A stretch of 64,000 bases of DNA from Planktothrix paucivesiculata PCC 9631. Lineage in GTDB: Bacteria > Cyanobacteriota > Cyanobacteriia > Cyanobacteriales > Microcoleaceae. Each line of letters begins with the position of its first letter. Position 1 is the first letter of the stretch. Both the position numbers and the translations under genes were made by a program. The stretch is from positions 14,855 through 78,854 of the forward strand of contig NZ_LR735025.1 of the NCBI RefSeq assembly GCF_900009265.2, in the 5' to 3' direction. This document shows, piece after piece, positions 53,459 through 64,000 of this stretch. The notes under the pieces were generated by a model that saw only the letters and a list, made by a program, of their open reading frames with translations, did not search any database and had not been told where the DNA came from.

Positions 53459-54403
53459 TCAAAACCGATAAACCTGGCCATCAATTAATAGCCGGGTAAT
53501 TCCCTTGGCTTGTAAATAGGGAGCCACTTTTCTCAGGAGTCGGCCATCGGGCACTTTAAACACCCGTTGGTTGCGTCCCGAGAAACGACTAGCGATCCGG
53601 TGATTATCAAAAACAGGAAGGGTTTGTTCTAGGACTTCTTCCTCTGGAATCGTTCCCAACTCACTAAATGCCCTCAAGGGTTTAGCAATCAATTCCGAGA
53701 ATCGGTCAATCACTAAATAACAGGTTTTCGGGAGTGCCGTTTCCGTTAAGGGCAAAATTTTGACCGATACGGTCGCTCCACTAGCTAGTCCAGGGGAAAA
53801 TAGACCCCGAGGCTCTGTATCATCATCCTCATCGTCTTCCTCGTCAGCAAACTCGTCTACATAGTCTTCCTGATCAGGATTCCTGTCTTCCCCATCTTGC
53901 TCATCTTCGTCATAGTCCTCAAACCCATGACCCTTGACTTCAAGCCGAGCCGGGGAAAACAGCCCCTCCAGACCCGGAATAGACAACTGATAATTAGACG
54001 GAGAAATTTGTATGGAATCGGACTCCAAGGAATCAGAAACATCTGACTTCACAACCTCCGGCGTAGATGAGCGTTTCCGCTTCCGGGGCAAGATCAGGGT
54101 CGATTCCTGGCTTACAGGTTCAGGAGTGTCCCGGTGAGCTTCCTCTTGAGCATCATCTCCACCCACCCCATCCTCCGAGGAACGTTTTCCCACACGATGG
54201 AGACGCTGTTTTTGGGTCGTCAGAATATCATAGACCTCTTTAGGAACAGCATTTTGCAGGACTCGTCTCACGGTCGAGCTACTGACTCCATAGCGTTCTG
54301 CCAGGGTAATGGTTGTTTCCTCTGGCACGTCTTGATAGAGCCTAATAATTTCCCATTTGTCCGATTCAGAAAGTTTCGTGGATGTCATTGAGTTGGGAGT
54401 CAC
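53459..54403 (-). CDS. cyanobacterial helix-turn-helix protein with acidic linker
   Basis: A 314-aa protein. Residues ~7-70 contain a Homeodomain/transposase-like helix-turn-helix: KWEIIRLYQDVPEETTITLA then RYGVSSSTVRRVLQNAV. A disordered Ser/Lys/Arg-rich stretch follows, then a very acidic linker at about 170-205 (EDYDEDEQDGEDRNPDQED is part). A conserved C-terminal domain, FSPGLASGATVSVKILPL to LIDGQVYRF, completes it. I do not recognise a named family; it may be a regulator. Start GTG 54403 or ATG 54388. Convergent with the methyltransferase gene, 28 bp away. Confidence 0.72.
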   Translation of the reverse strand: MTPNSMTSTKLSESDKWEIIRLYQDVPEETTITLAERYGVSSSTVRRVLQNAVPKEVYDILTTQKQRLHRVGKRSSEDGVGGDDAQEEAHRDTPEPVSQESTLILPRKRKRSSTPEVVKSDVSDSLESDSIQISPSNYQLSIPGLEGLFSPARLEVKGHGFEDYDEDEQDGEDRNPDQEDYVDEFADEEDDEDDDTEPRGLFSPGLASGATVSVKILPLTETALPKTCYLVIDRFSELIAKPLRAFSELGTIPEEEVLEQTLPVFDNHRIASRFSGRNQRVFKVPDGRLLRKVAPYLQAKGITRLLIDGQVYRF

Positions 54404-54541
54404 TTGATATGGAAGGATTAAGATTTACATAAAGCCAAGGGATTTCCCACCCAGCCTCGGAGTGATCAAAAGAGGACAAAGATTAAACGAGGGTTTGACG
54501 GGTCTGGAGGGTTCAGGTCGAAACCTCAAGGGTTTTCCGTA

Positions 54542-55579
54542 TTACCCCTTGGCCGATCGTCTGCTCCGTCGGCTTTGGCGAGAACGGGTTGAGATGTCAT
54601 ACTCCAAAATCGCTCCAACGGCAAATAACACCCCCGTAAATACAAAGAACACTTCTAACAAACCGCCACTTTCATATTCCCCTGACCCTCGGGAATCAGC
54701 CCATTTAAAATACATATCCGCAATATACAGAGAGAAAATGGCAAAGGCAATCATCCGCCAGGACTGGGAAAACCGTCCGCCCCAAAAGGCTAAAATCAAA
54801 GCCGTTGCTAGAATCAACAGGAAAACATCCCCGATGATATAAAACAAGTTGAACCCAAAAGCCAGAGGTTCAAGTTTGCTATCAATCGCCTCCACCCACA
54901 AGGGAGCAGAAGAAGTCTCAGTCTCTGGTTCAATTTTCGGGGAAGTTTGGCTCCCAGAGGGTTCAATTTTGGGCGCGGAGATTCCAGGGGCGGTAACAGC
55001 AGGGGTAGGAACCGATTGTTCAATCGCCACAGGATCATCCGGTGAACCCAGCAATCCAAACAAGTTAGGGCTGGCAACCCACATTCCAAAGGTGGTTCCC
55101 ACAATCGCTACCCCAAGTAACGTTAACCACTGACCCAGATCCAAATCTAAGCGTTTAGAAATGACGGCTAGAATCATTCCTGTCCCCAGAAATAGATAGC
55201 TCAGAACATAAAAACCATCGGCGATAGAAACCGCCGGATCTAAATTCCAAGCCAGTTCCCACACCCCAAACAGAACACCCCCCACAAAGTAGAAAAATAC
55301 CCCTAACCCAATACATAACCAAACATTTCTACCGCTCACCATCTGAGGACTTTGCCAATTTCTATAACAGACAACGGCAGCGGCTAAAAATGCCCCCAAT
55401 TCAAAAAAGTACGTTCCGATGGAGTACCACAGAGGTAACTCCTCTCCTTGTACAGTCACACTAAACAGCAGAAAAAATAACAAGGCAAGAACAGCCCACA
55501 CAATTCCAGCAATCACCAGACCCTGTGATGAAAACAAGGTGGAAGATAAAGAGGACTTTGGTTGTGAAGTGCTACCCAT
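54542..55579 (-). CDS. hypothetical polytopic membrane protein
   Basis: A 345-aa protein with about eight hydrophobic helices. A Pro/Ser/Glu-rich soluble loop (about residues 185-225, with PTPAVTAPGISAPKIEPSG) divides five N-terminal from three C-terminal helices. The C-terminal tail is short and basic. No family is recognised, though the helix pattern and WVASPNLFG recall cyanobacterium-only membrane proteins. It follows a 134-bp untranslated leader and stands alone. ATG start. Confidence 0.65.
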   Translation of the reverse strand: MGSTSQPKSSLSSTLFSSQGLVIAGIVWAVLALLFFLLFSVTVQGEELPLWYSIGTYFFELGAFLAAAVVCYRNWQSPQMVSGRNVWLCIGLGVFFYFVGGVLFGVWELAWNLDPAVSIADGFYVLSYLFLGTGMILAVISKRLDLDLGQWLTLLGVAIVGTTFGMWVASPNLFGLLGSPDDPVAIEQSVPTPAVTAPGISAPKIEPSGSQTSPKIEPETETSSAPLWVEAIDSKLEPLAFGFNLFYIIGDVFLLILATALILAFWGGRFSQSWRMIAFAIFSLYIADMYFKWADSRGSGEYESGGLLEVFFVFTGVLFAVGAILEYDISTRSRQSRRSRRSAKG

Positions 55580-55713
55580 AGGATTAAAATACCTAGCAAT
55601 TTAAAGAATCAAAACGAAGGTTGGCGGCTAGTCGTTGTTAACTTCAGCATTTAAACAATCGTCTTTAGTCTAGCGTCCCATATTTAGGTCAGAACAGCTA
55701 GTCTATCTTTTGG

Positions 55714-56385
55714 TTAATTCATCACCCATTTCTGACTCAAAGACGACTGGTGCAACCAACTGACAAACTGTTCGCGATCATCAACCGCCATATCCTCAAG
55801 CACTTCTTCTATTCCCTCTGCAAAACTGGTATTGCCAAAATAGCTTTTTCCCAGGTCATAGAGTTCTTGCAGTAAGGTGCTGAGGTGATTTTCTTGCCAG
55901 GAGGTAATTTTGAGGCTCTCCAGGGGACTGACGGTCAGGAGCATTTCTACCGCTTTGGAATCATCAGTCTGGGGAAACTGGGACTGTTTAAAAATTTTGG
56001 TCAAATCTTTTTGAAAGGAAACCGCTTGTTTAGATCCTAACAAATCTTCAATATCAAAGTAAACCGCTTGCAATAGCAGCAAGCAGGCTTGAGTCAAAAT
56101 AGGTAATTTGTTGTCCGTTGAGCCGTGACCTTCTTTTAACAGTTGGTCTAAACGGACTTTTCCCCAGACACTATATCGATCGGGTTCTTCTAATAAAACG
56201 CAAGCTTTCCCCTTATTATCAGTCAGATCTCGCCACAAAGCCCTCGCCTCATCTGCATATTTGGCTTCAAACATTTTCATTAGGCGAAATGTCTGCCCCT
56301 GATAATTTAAAACAGGAATTTGCTGGTCTCGGCTAGGATGTTGAACCATTGTGATTTCAACATCCGCTCTTTTTAATATAAACAT
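55714..56385 (-). CDS. Npun_F0813-family conserved cyanobacterial protein
   Basis: A 223-aa protein. The frame opens further upstream (56526), but the ATG at 56385 gives MFILKRADVEI, the usual N-terminus of this cyanobacterial family, and the extra residues look unrelated. Conserved-looking segments: VLNYQGQTFRLMKMFEAKY, EARALWRDLTDNKGKACVLL and RYSVWGKVRLDQL. It is soluble and helical in the second half. Function unknown. Its leader is a 395-bp region next to a tRNA gene. Confidence 0.75.
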   Translation of the reverse strand: MFILKRADVEITMVQHPSRDQQIPVLNYQGQTFRLMKMFEAKYADEARALWRDLTDNKGKACVLLEEPDRYSVWGKVRLDQLLKEGHGSTDNKLPILTQACLLLLQAVYFDIEDLLGSKQAVSFQKDLTKIFKQSQFPQTDDSKAVEMLLTVSPLESLKITSWQENHLSTLLQELYDLGKSYFGNTSFAEGIEEVLEDMAVDDREQFVSWLHQSSLSQKWVMN

Positions 56386-56780
56386 GACACTTCTGCACCT
56401 ACTCCTGTCATGGCATCCGGCTTTGACACTCTCGGTAAATCGGCTGCGTGCTGATTCACTGAGATTTTTAAGATTCCAAACCCGGATTCTTAAAGGTGTA
56501 GTCAAGACACCTGGTGACCACTCCACCCCGATCCAATCCCAATCTCATACGGGTTGTACGATTACAGTCTGCACTAATATTAATAGGGTTTGCAGTTCTG
56601 TTTAAAACACCACTGATCATAGCATAGGCATCGACCAGACGGAAATCGACTTGAACCTCCACTGGCTTTTTTTAGGACAATAAACTGCCGCCGTCCTGTT
56701 TGTTTTGCGATGACTCAAAAAAAGTCTTTTGAGATGATGTGAAAAATTGAGCACCGAATAAGGTAAAATATTTTTATATT
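56386..56780. other. non-coding region between the Npun_F0813-like gene and tRNA-Arg
   Basis: No convincing gene. A minus-strand frame at 56468-56662 is open but matches nothing I know. CTCAAAA/TTTTGAG (about 56714-56733) forms a small hairpin. TAAGGTAAAATATTTTTATATT just before the tRNA is AT-rich and may hold its promoter. Confidence 0.4.
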
Positions 56781-56854
56781 GGGTGTGTAACTCAGGTGGA
56801 TAGAGTAGCGACCTTCTAAGTCGTCTGTCGGGGGTTCGAATCCCTCCACACCCG
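56781..56854 (+). tRNA. trnR-UCU: tRNA-Arg (anticodon UCU)
   Basis: A 74-nt cloverleaf. The acceptor stem is GGGTGTG/CACACCC with discriminator G. The D-arm is ACTC/GAGT. The anticodon arm is GCGAC/GTCGT with loop CTTCTAA, giving anticodon TCT. The T-arm contains GGTTCGAATCC. No CCA is encoded. It reads AGA (and AGG) codons. Confidence 0.93.
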
Positions 56855-56893
56855 TTAAATTTCCAGGGTTCCAGAATAGGCAAAAGTGTAGAC

Positions 56894-56920
56894 AAAGTGG
56901 AGAGAGATTTTCTCTACTTT
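56894..56920 (+). terminator. hairpin downstream of tRNA-Arg
   Basis: AAAGTGGAGA and TCTCTACTTT pair (one G-U) into an ~11-bp stem about 40 bp after the tRNA. No U-run follows, so it is a weak terminator candidate. Confidence 0.4.
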
Positions 56921-57016
56921 CCGTTTCTGGGGTTGATCATTAACCGATTACTCTCCATGACCGATGACTGGGAAGGTAAGCCCTAGACAGCCAAGGCTAC
57001 TGCGGACAGAATTAAT

Positions 57017-57613
57017 TTAATTCTTAACTTCTGTCATTTCAATAACACGGTCATCTAAATCTTTCACTAAAAAATTTAACGGTATTTCACTGCGAATTTT
57101 ATGTTTTACACCGCGCAATTGTACCCGCATTAAAATTTGTTCTAAACAATCTTTATCAAAACAAACATGACGTTCTTGATCTTTAGACCCATAACTAGCC
57201 CCCCCAATAATATGTAACTGAGTGTTTTTCATCAGTTGATACCATAACCCCTCCGTACCCTGCATTTTAGACGTTGCAGTCGGCCCCACAGAGGCAGAAA
57301 GATACAGGGGATCAATTCCAGCCCCCAATGTTTGTTCATAGTTATAGTAATAATGTAAAGGCACATCTGCCACAGCTAGTCCTAATAAACCTTCATAAAA
57401 ATCCCGGGCTACATTCAAATCAGAAACCATAATTGTATGTACTTTCGGCGCGCTGGTGAGAAACATCCACATTGCCACGGCATAGGCAGCCAGTAACATC
57501 ACCATCACTCCCTGGGTGGAAAAAATCCCGTCAAAAACCGGAAATTCAGGGAAAAACGCACTTAACGGTAAAAAATGAAACGAAAAATTCATAAAATTAA
57601 TGGGTATTAGCAT
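57017..57613 (-). CDS. membrane-anchored VOC (glyoxalase-like) protein
   Basis: A 198-aa protein. One N-terminal transmembrane helix (about residues 31-53, containing MVMLLAAYAVAMWMFLTSA) is followed by a vicinal-oxygen-chelate fold: HTIMVSDLNVARDFYEGLLG is the classic beta-alpha start, and FLVKDLDDRVIEMTEV ends it. The metal ligands of true glyoxalases cannot be assigned with certainty. It may be a ligand-binding cyanobacterial protein. Upstream, 57614-57766 is a divergent promoter region shared with the cyclotransferase-like gene. Confidence 0.78.
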   Translation of the reverse strand: MLIPINFMNFSFHFLPLSAFFPEFPVFDGIFSTQGVMVMLLAAYAVAMWMFLTSAPKVHTIMVSDLNVARDFYEGLLGLAVADVPLHYYYNYEQTLGAGIDPLYLSASVGPTATSKMQGTEGLWYQLMKNTQLHIIGGASYGSKDQERHVCFDKDCLEQILMRVQLRGVKHKIRSEIPLNFLVKDLDDRVIEMTEVKN

Positions 57614-57766
57614 AAATAAATTCAGAAGTAGGAAATAAACTCAATTCCAAGCAATAATCACCTTTATCTCAACGGTCAAGACGATCTGCTAATAGTCATC
57701 TTAACAAAAAGTTTTGACAACTCCTGTACAATCATGTCTTTTTAGGCTAGACATTGCTATCGAACC

Positions 57767-58174
57767 ATGAATAATCAGATTGATGTGTTTGTATACGGTA
57801 CTCTCAAGCCAGGGGAATGTAACTATCAACGCTATTGTCAAGGGCAAGTCATAGCCCAGCGTCCGGCCTTAGCCGTGGGAAAACTCTATGCCCTATCTTT
57901 AGGTTATCCGGGGATGGTAGCTGGGGATGGTATCGTGCAGGGGGTGATTTTATCCTTTGCAGACCCTAATATTTTTTTGGACTTAGATCAATTAGAAGAT
58001 TACCAGCCCCATCGCCCTGCTGAAAAAAACGAATATCAGCGACAACAGATTCCGGTTTTTGATCTTAACCATCAACCTTTAGGCTTAGTTTGGGTTTATT
58101 TGATGGATATTAAAACCGTTGAGTCCTATTCAGGGGTTTTAATTCCTGATGGCTGTTGGAAAAATCAATATTGA
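57767..58174 (+). CDS. gamma-glutamylcyclotransferase-fold protein
   Basis: A 135-aa protein of the GGCT/AIG2-like fold. The substrate-loop motif is VFVYGTLKPGECNYQRY near the N-terminus; the catalytic-type Glu lies in LDQLEDYQP (about 76). Members cleave gamma-glutamyl compounds to 5-oxoproline, but many AIG2-like proteins have unknown substrates. ATG start; followed by a good terminator. Confidence 0.88.
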   Translation: MNNQIDVFVYGTLKPGECNYQRYCQGQVIAQRPALAVGKLYALSLGYPGMVAGDGIVQGVILSFADPNIFLDLDQLEDYQPHRPAEKNEYQRQQIPVFDLNHQPLGLVWVYLMDIKTVESYSGVLIPDGCWKNQY

Positions 58175-58184
58175 CCTTTAAATA

Positions 58185-58231
58185 AACCCCAAGGACATTG
58201 AAATACAATGTTCTTGAGGTTAGATTTTTTT
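58185..58231. terminator. terminator between cyclotransferase-like and anti-sigma genes
   Basis: AACCCCAAGGACATTG pairs with CAATGTTCTTGAGGTT (two mismatch/wobble positions), with a short loop and then a TTTTTTT run on the plus strand. It overlaps the 3' end of the convergent anti-sigma gene. Confidence 0.8.
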
Positions 58232-58781
58232 AATTTATGGGTCTGGAAACTGGAGCTTTAGGAATCGCAATAATCGGTTGATCCACGCTAATACTAACCG
58301 CATTAGGAGTAATAATCGGGATCAGCGGCTCATTTAAGGCAATTTGTAAAGGTTCCGAATTGTTCAGACTTTCAGACTGGGCAAAGAGCGGAAAACGCCC
58401 GGAATTGACGGAAATTGCACTGGAAAAGGTCATGACTAATAAAGCTGCGATCGCAGTTCCTCCCCAGGTCGCCATTACACGGGTTCTCTGATTTAACCTC
58501 TGGAAAACGCGGGTGGTCAGTTGTTGCACCGAGATACTAGAAGCAGGGACAGGAGCGTTTTGTAGGCGCGAACGCAGTTGCAGGAGTTGTAGATAAGTTG
58601 CTTTAATCTTGGGATCGGTATCCAGCCACAACTGAACTTGACGGCGTTCTTCAACCGTCGCTTCGTTGTCCAGGTAGGCACTGATTAATTGGGTTTTAGG
58701 GTCAAGATCCGAGTGTTCCTCAGATGGATGTCCCCCGATGGTTGAGTAAGTTTGTAGTTCTGGATCAGAATTGTGCTTCAT
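58230..58781 (-). CDS. anti-sigma factor for the adjacent SigG-like sigma
   Basis: A 183-aa membrane protein. The cytoplasmic N-terminal domain has ISAYLDNEATVEERRQVQLW, an anti-sigma (zf-HC2/RseA-like) helix pattern without the zinc Cys/His. One transmembrane helix (about residues 97-115, TWGGTAIAALLVMTFSSAIS) leads to an extracytoplasmic tail. The ATG at 58781 has GGGGG about eight bases upstream and is preferred over the GTG at 58802. It lies 112 bp downstream of the ECF sigma gene on the same strand, the usual sigma/anti-sigma order. Confidence 0.85.
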   Translation of the reverse strand: MKHNSDPELQTYSTIGGHPSEEHSDLDPKTQLISAYLDNEATVEERRQVQLWLDTDPKIKATYLQLLQLRSRLQNAPVPASSISVQQLTTRVFQRLNQRTRVMATWGGTAIAALLVMTFSSAISVNSGRFPLFAQSESLNNSEPLQIALNEPLIPIITPNAVSISVDQPIIAIPKAPVSRPIN

Positions 58782-58893
58782 CGGAACACCCCCGTTGACC
58801 AAACATCAAATCAGACATGAGAAATTGGGGTTTAACCTATATAACTATTGTATGGGTATTAACAGGAATTGCACCCGCTCACTTGGCAATTGT

Positions 58894-59550
58894 TTAGGGA
58901 TTGAGATACACTTGCAGATCGGTTTGTAAGCGTTGACGCGCTCTGGCGATTCTCGATTTCACTGTTCCCAGGGAAACCCCGGTAATTTCAGCGATTTCTT
59001 CATAAGCTAATCCTTCAATTTCCCGCAGAACAATCGTGGTGCGGAAGGCTTCGGGTAAATCGGCGATCGCTTCATGAAGATGACTATAGAATTCACGGGT
59101 TGCCATATCCTCATCGGGGCCTGGGCCATCGGCAGCGATTTCCCAATCCATTTCCCCATCTTCCACATTCCGAGGGGCATCTAAAGATAGGGGCGGTTTG
59201 ACCCGTTTGCGCTTGCGGAGTTCGTCGTAAAATAAATTTGTGGCAATTCGACTTAACCAACCCCGAAATTTGACGGGTTCCTGTAGACGTTTAATATTGC
59301 GATAGACCCGAATCCAGATTTCTTGGGCGAGGTCGGCTCGATCCTGCCAGTCTGGGGCGAGGTGGTAGAGAATCTTATCAACATGGGACTGATACCGACG
59401 CAGGAGTTCTGTAAAGGCTGCTTTATCTGGACAGACCCCCTCTTGACACCGCAGGACTAAATCGGTATTGGGGAGTTGTTCAAGGGGAAGTTGCTCTAGG
59501 GGAACAGAGACTTCAGCCTTAGACCAGGAGATGGGGATAGATTGGCTCAT
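58894..59550 (-). CDS. sigG: ECF sigma factor, SigG-like
   Basis: A 218-aa group-4 sigma-70 factor. Region 2 covers FTELLRRYQSHVDKILYHL, DLAQEIWIRVYRNIKRL and FRGWLSRIATNLFYDELRKR. Region 4 holds LPEAFRTTIVLREIEGLAY and EEIAEITGVSLGTVKSRIAR as the -35 recognition helix-turn-helix. SigG is the cyanobacterial ECF sigma linked to envelope and oxidative stress. The ATG gives MSQSIPISW. With the membrane anti-sigma next door it forms a stress-signalling pair. Confidence 0.9.
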   Translation of the reverse strand: MSQSIPISWSKAEVSVPLEQLPLEQLPNTDLVLRCQEGVCPDKAAFTELLRRYQSHVDKILYHLAPDWQDRADLAQEIWIRVYRNIKRLQEPVKFRGWLSRIATNLFYDELRKRKRVKPPLSLDAPRNVEDGEMDWEIAADGPGPDEDMATREFYSHLHEAIADLPEAFRTTIVLREIEGLAYEEIAEITGVSLGTVKSRIARARQRLQTDLQVYLNP

Positions 59551-59903
59551 GGGTGGAACTTGGTTGATGAAAGATTCCGTTAGTGGTTGACGCGACCCGG
59601 ATTCATAGTGTTCCTGGGTTCAAACTTGTTAGTTAGGATACCAGGGATAGAGATGAGCTTTTTCACCTAACGGGTGTTTTTCCCTTATATTAGTGGAAGT
59701 TTTTTCCTTTGTCATGAAAAATTTCTCATCAAATCCGGGTCATAAGTTATCAGTTATCAGTCATAAGTTATCAGTTATCAGGGTATATGAGGACGCTTGT
59801 AATACAAGGGTTTCATGATTAACCAACAACCTATTTAAAGGTTTAAAAGGTTAACTCTTAAACTGATAACTAATTACTGTTTACTGATAACTGATTACTG
59901 TGT
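59551..59903. other. sigG leader and repeat-filled sigG-gyrB spacer
   Basis: There is no gene in this 353-bp region. The right-hand neighbour gyrB ends at 59904 and sigG starts at 59550, both on the minus strand. From about 59747 to 59900 it consists mostly of CATAAGTTATCAGTTATCAG and ACTGATAACTGATTACTG copies of the dispersed repeat family. The sigG promoter must lie in the left part. Confidence 0.6.

Positions 59904-64000
<4,097 letters not shown>

Noticed and set aside
54814-55133. ORFs on both strands across 54814-55133
   Set aside because: Shadow frames of the Pro/Ser-rich loop of the membrane protein at 54542-55579.
56386-56526. Upstream extension of the Npun_F0813-like gene (47 extra residues)
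   Set aside because: The extra residues look unrelated to the family, and the ATG at 56385 gives the expected N-terminus.
56617-56895. Minus-strand ORF with GGIRTPDRRLRRSLLYPPELHTQ-like text (92 aa)
   Set aside because: It is the antisense of tRNA-Arg; this peptide is a well-known spurious translation of tRNA genes.

Overview
The window comes from a cyanobacterium. It carries the ndhAIGE and ndhCKJ clusters of the photosynthetic NDH-1 complex, the rubredoxin-ycf48-psbEFLJ photosystem II cluster, a tocopherol-type methyltransferase, two plastid-type ABC1 kinases and frequent HIP1 octamers (GCGATCGC). Base composition is AT-leaning. The spacers hold families of heptamer-type tandem repeats, and there is a large exopolysaccharide operon. 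Together these suggest a filamentous Oscillatoriales member of Planktothrix/Oscillatoria type; that genus-level guess is inference.

Layout. 1-750: truncated IS200/IS605 TnpB. 841-5349: gltA then ndhA-ndhI-ndhG-ndhE, with repeat-filled spacers. 5401-8518: M16 peptidase and an SdrD-like repeat protein. 8749-10344: ndhC-ndhK-ndhJ on the minus strand. 10600-12984: rub-ycf48-psbE-psbF-psbL-psbJ, closed by a terminator. 13091-17781: a B12-binding radical SAM protein, a large repeat-domain surface-type protein, and a divergent OmpR/PhoB-type regulator without a receiver domain. 17997-32370: a long minus-strand polysaccharide locus with flippase, GT4, two sulfotransferases, 2OG-Fe oxygenase, polymerase-like membrane protein, clan-A glycosidase-like protein, three GT2 genes (one broken by a stop codon), acetyltransferase and a sorbosone-dehydrogenase-like lipoprotein.

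32699-45942: DUF7219-like protein, ArsR regulator divergent from a SPASM radical SAM protein, a ChlH/CobN-type chelatase large subunit, RNase HII, a DUF4351 relic, a DUF3352 protein, a GspE/PilB-type ATPase, an ABC1 kinase, an orphan antitoxin-like protein, a nested palindromic repeat and a DUF427 protein. 46026-59550: ABM-like protein, a DegT aminotransferase carrying an in-frame repeat insertion, a second ABC1 kinase, the KtrA/KtrB potassium uptake pair, a methyltransferase, several cyanobacterial hypotheticals, tRNA-Arg(UCU), a VOC protein, a gamma-glutamylcyclotransferase-like protein and a SigG-like ECF sigma factor with its anti-sigma partner. 59904-64000: gyrB, entering from the right edge, interrupted by two inteins.

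The most striking item is gyrB. Both inteins sit in the catalytic TOPRIM motifs (EGDSAGG and DxD). The first is a Cys1 mini-intein that has lost its endonuclease. The second is a Ser1 intein with a LAGLIDADG endonuclease and an embedded Cro/C1-type helix-turn-helix. The second theme is mobile short-repeat DNA: it fills the spacers of the ndh and psb operons and has been translated into a DegT aminotransferase and the tail of an ABC1 kinase. The third is the sulfated-polysaccharide-type operon, which seems to be decaying at its 3' end.
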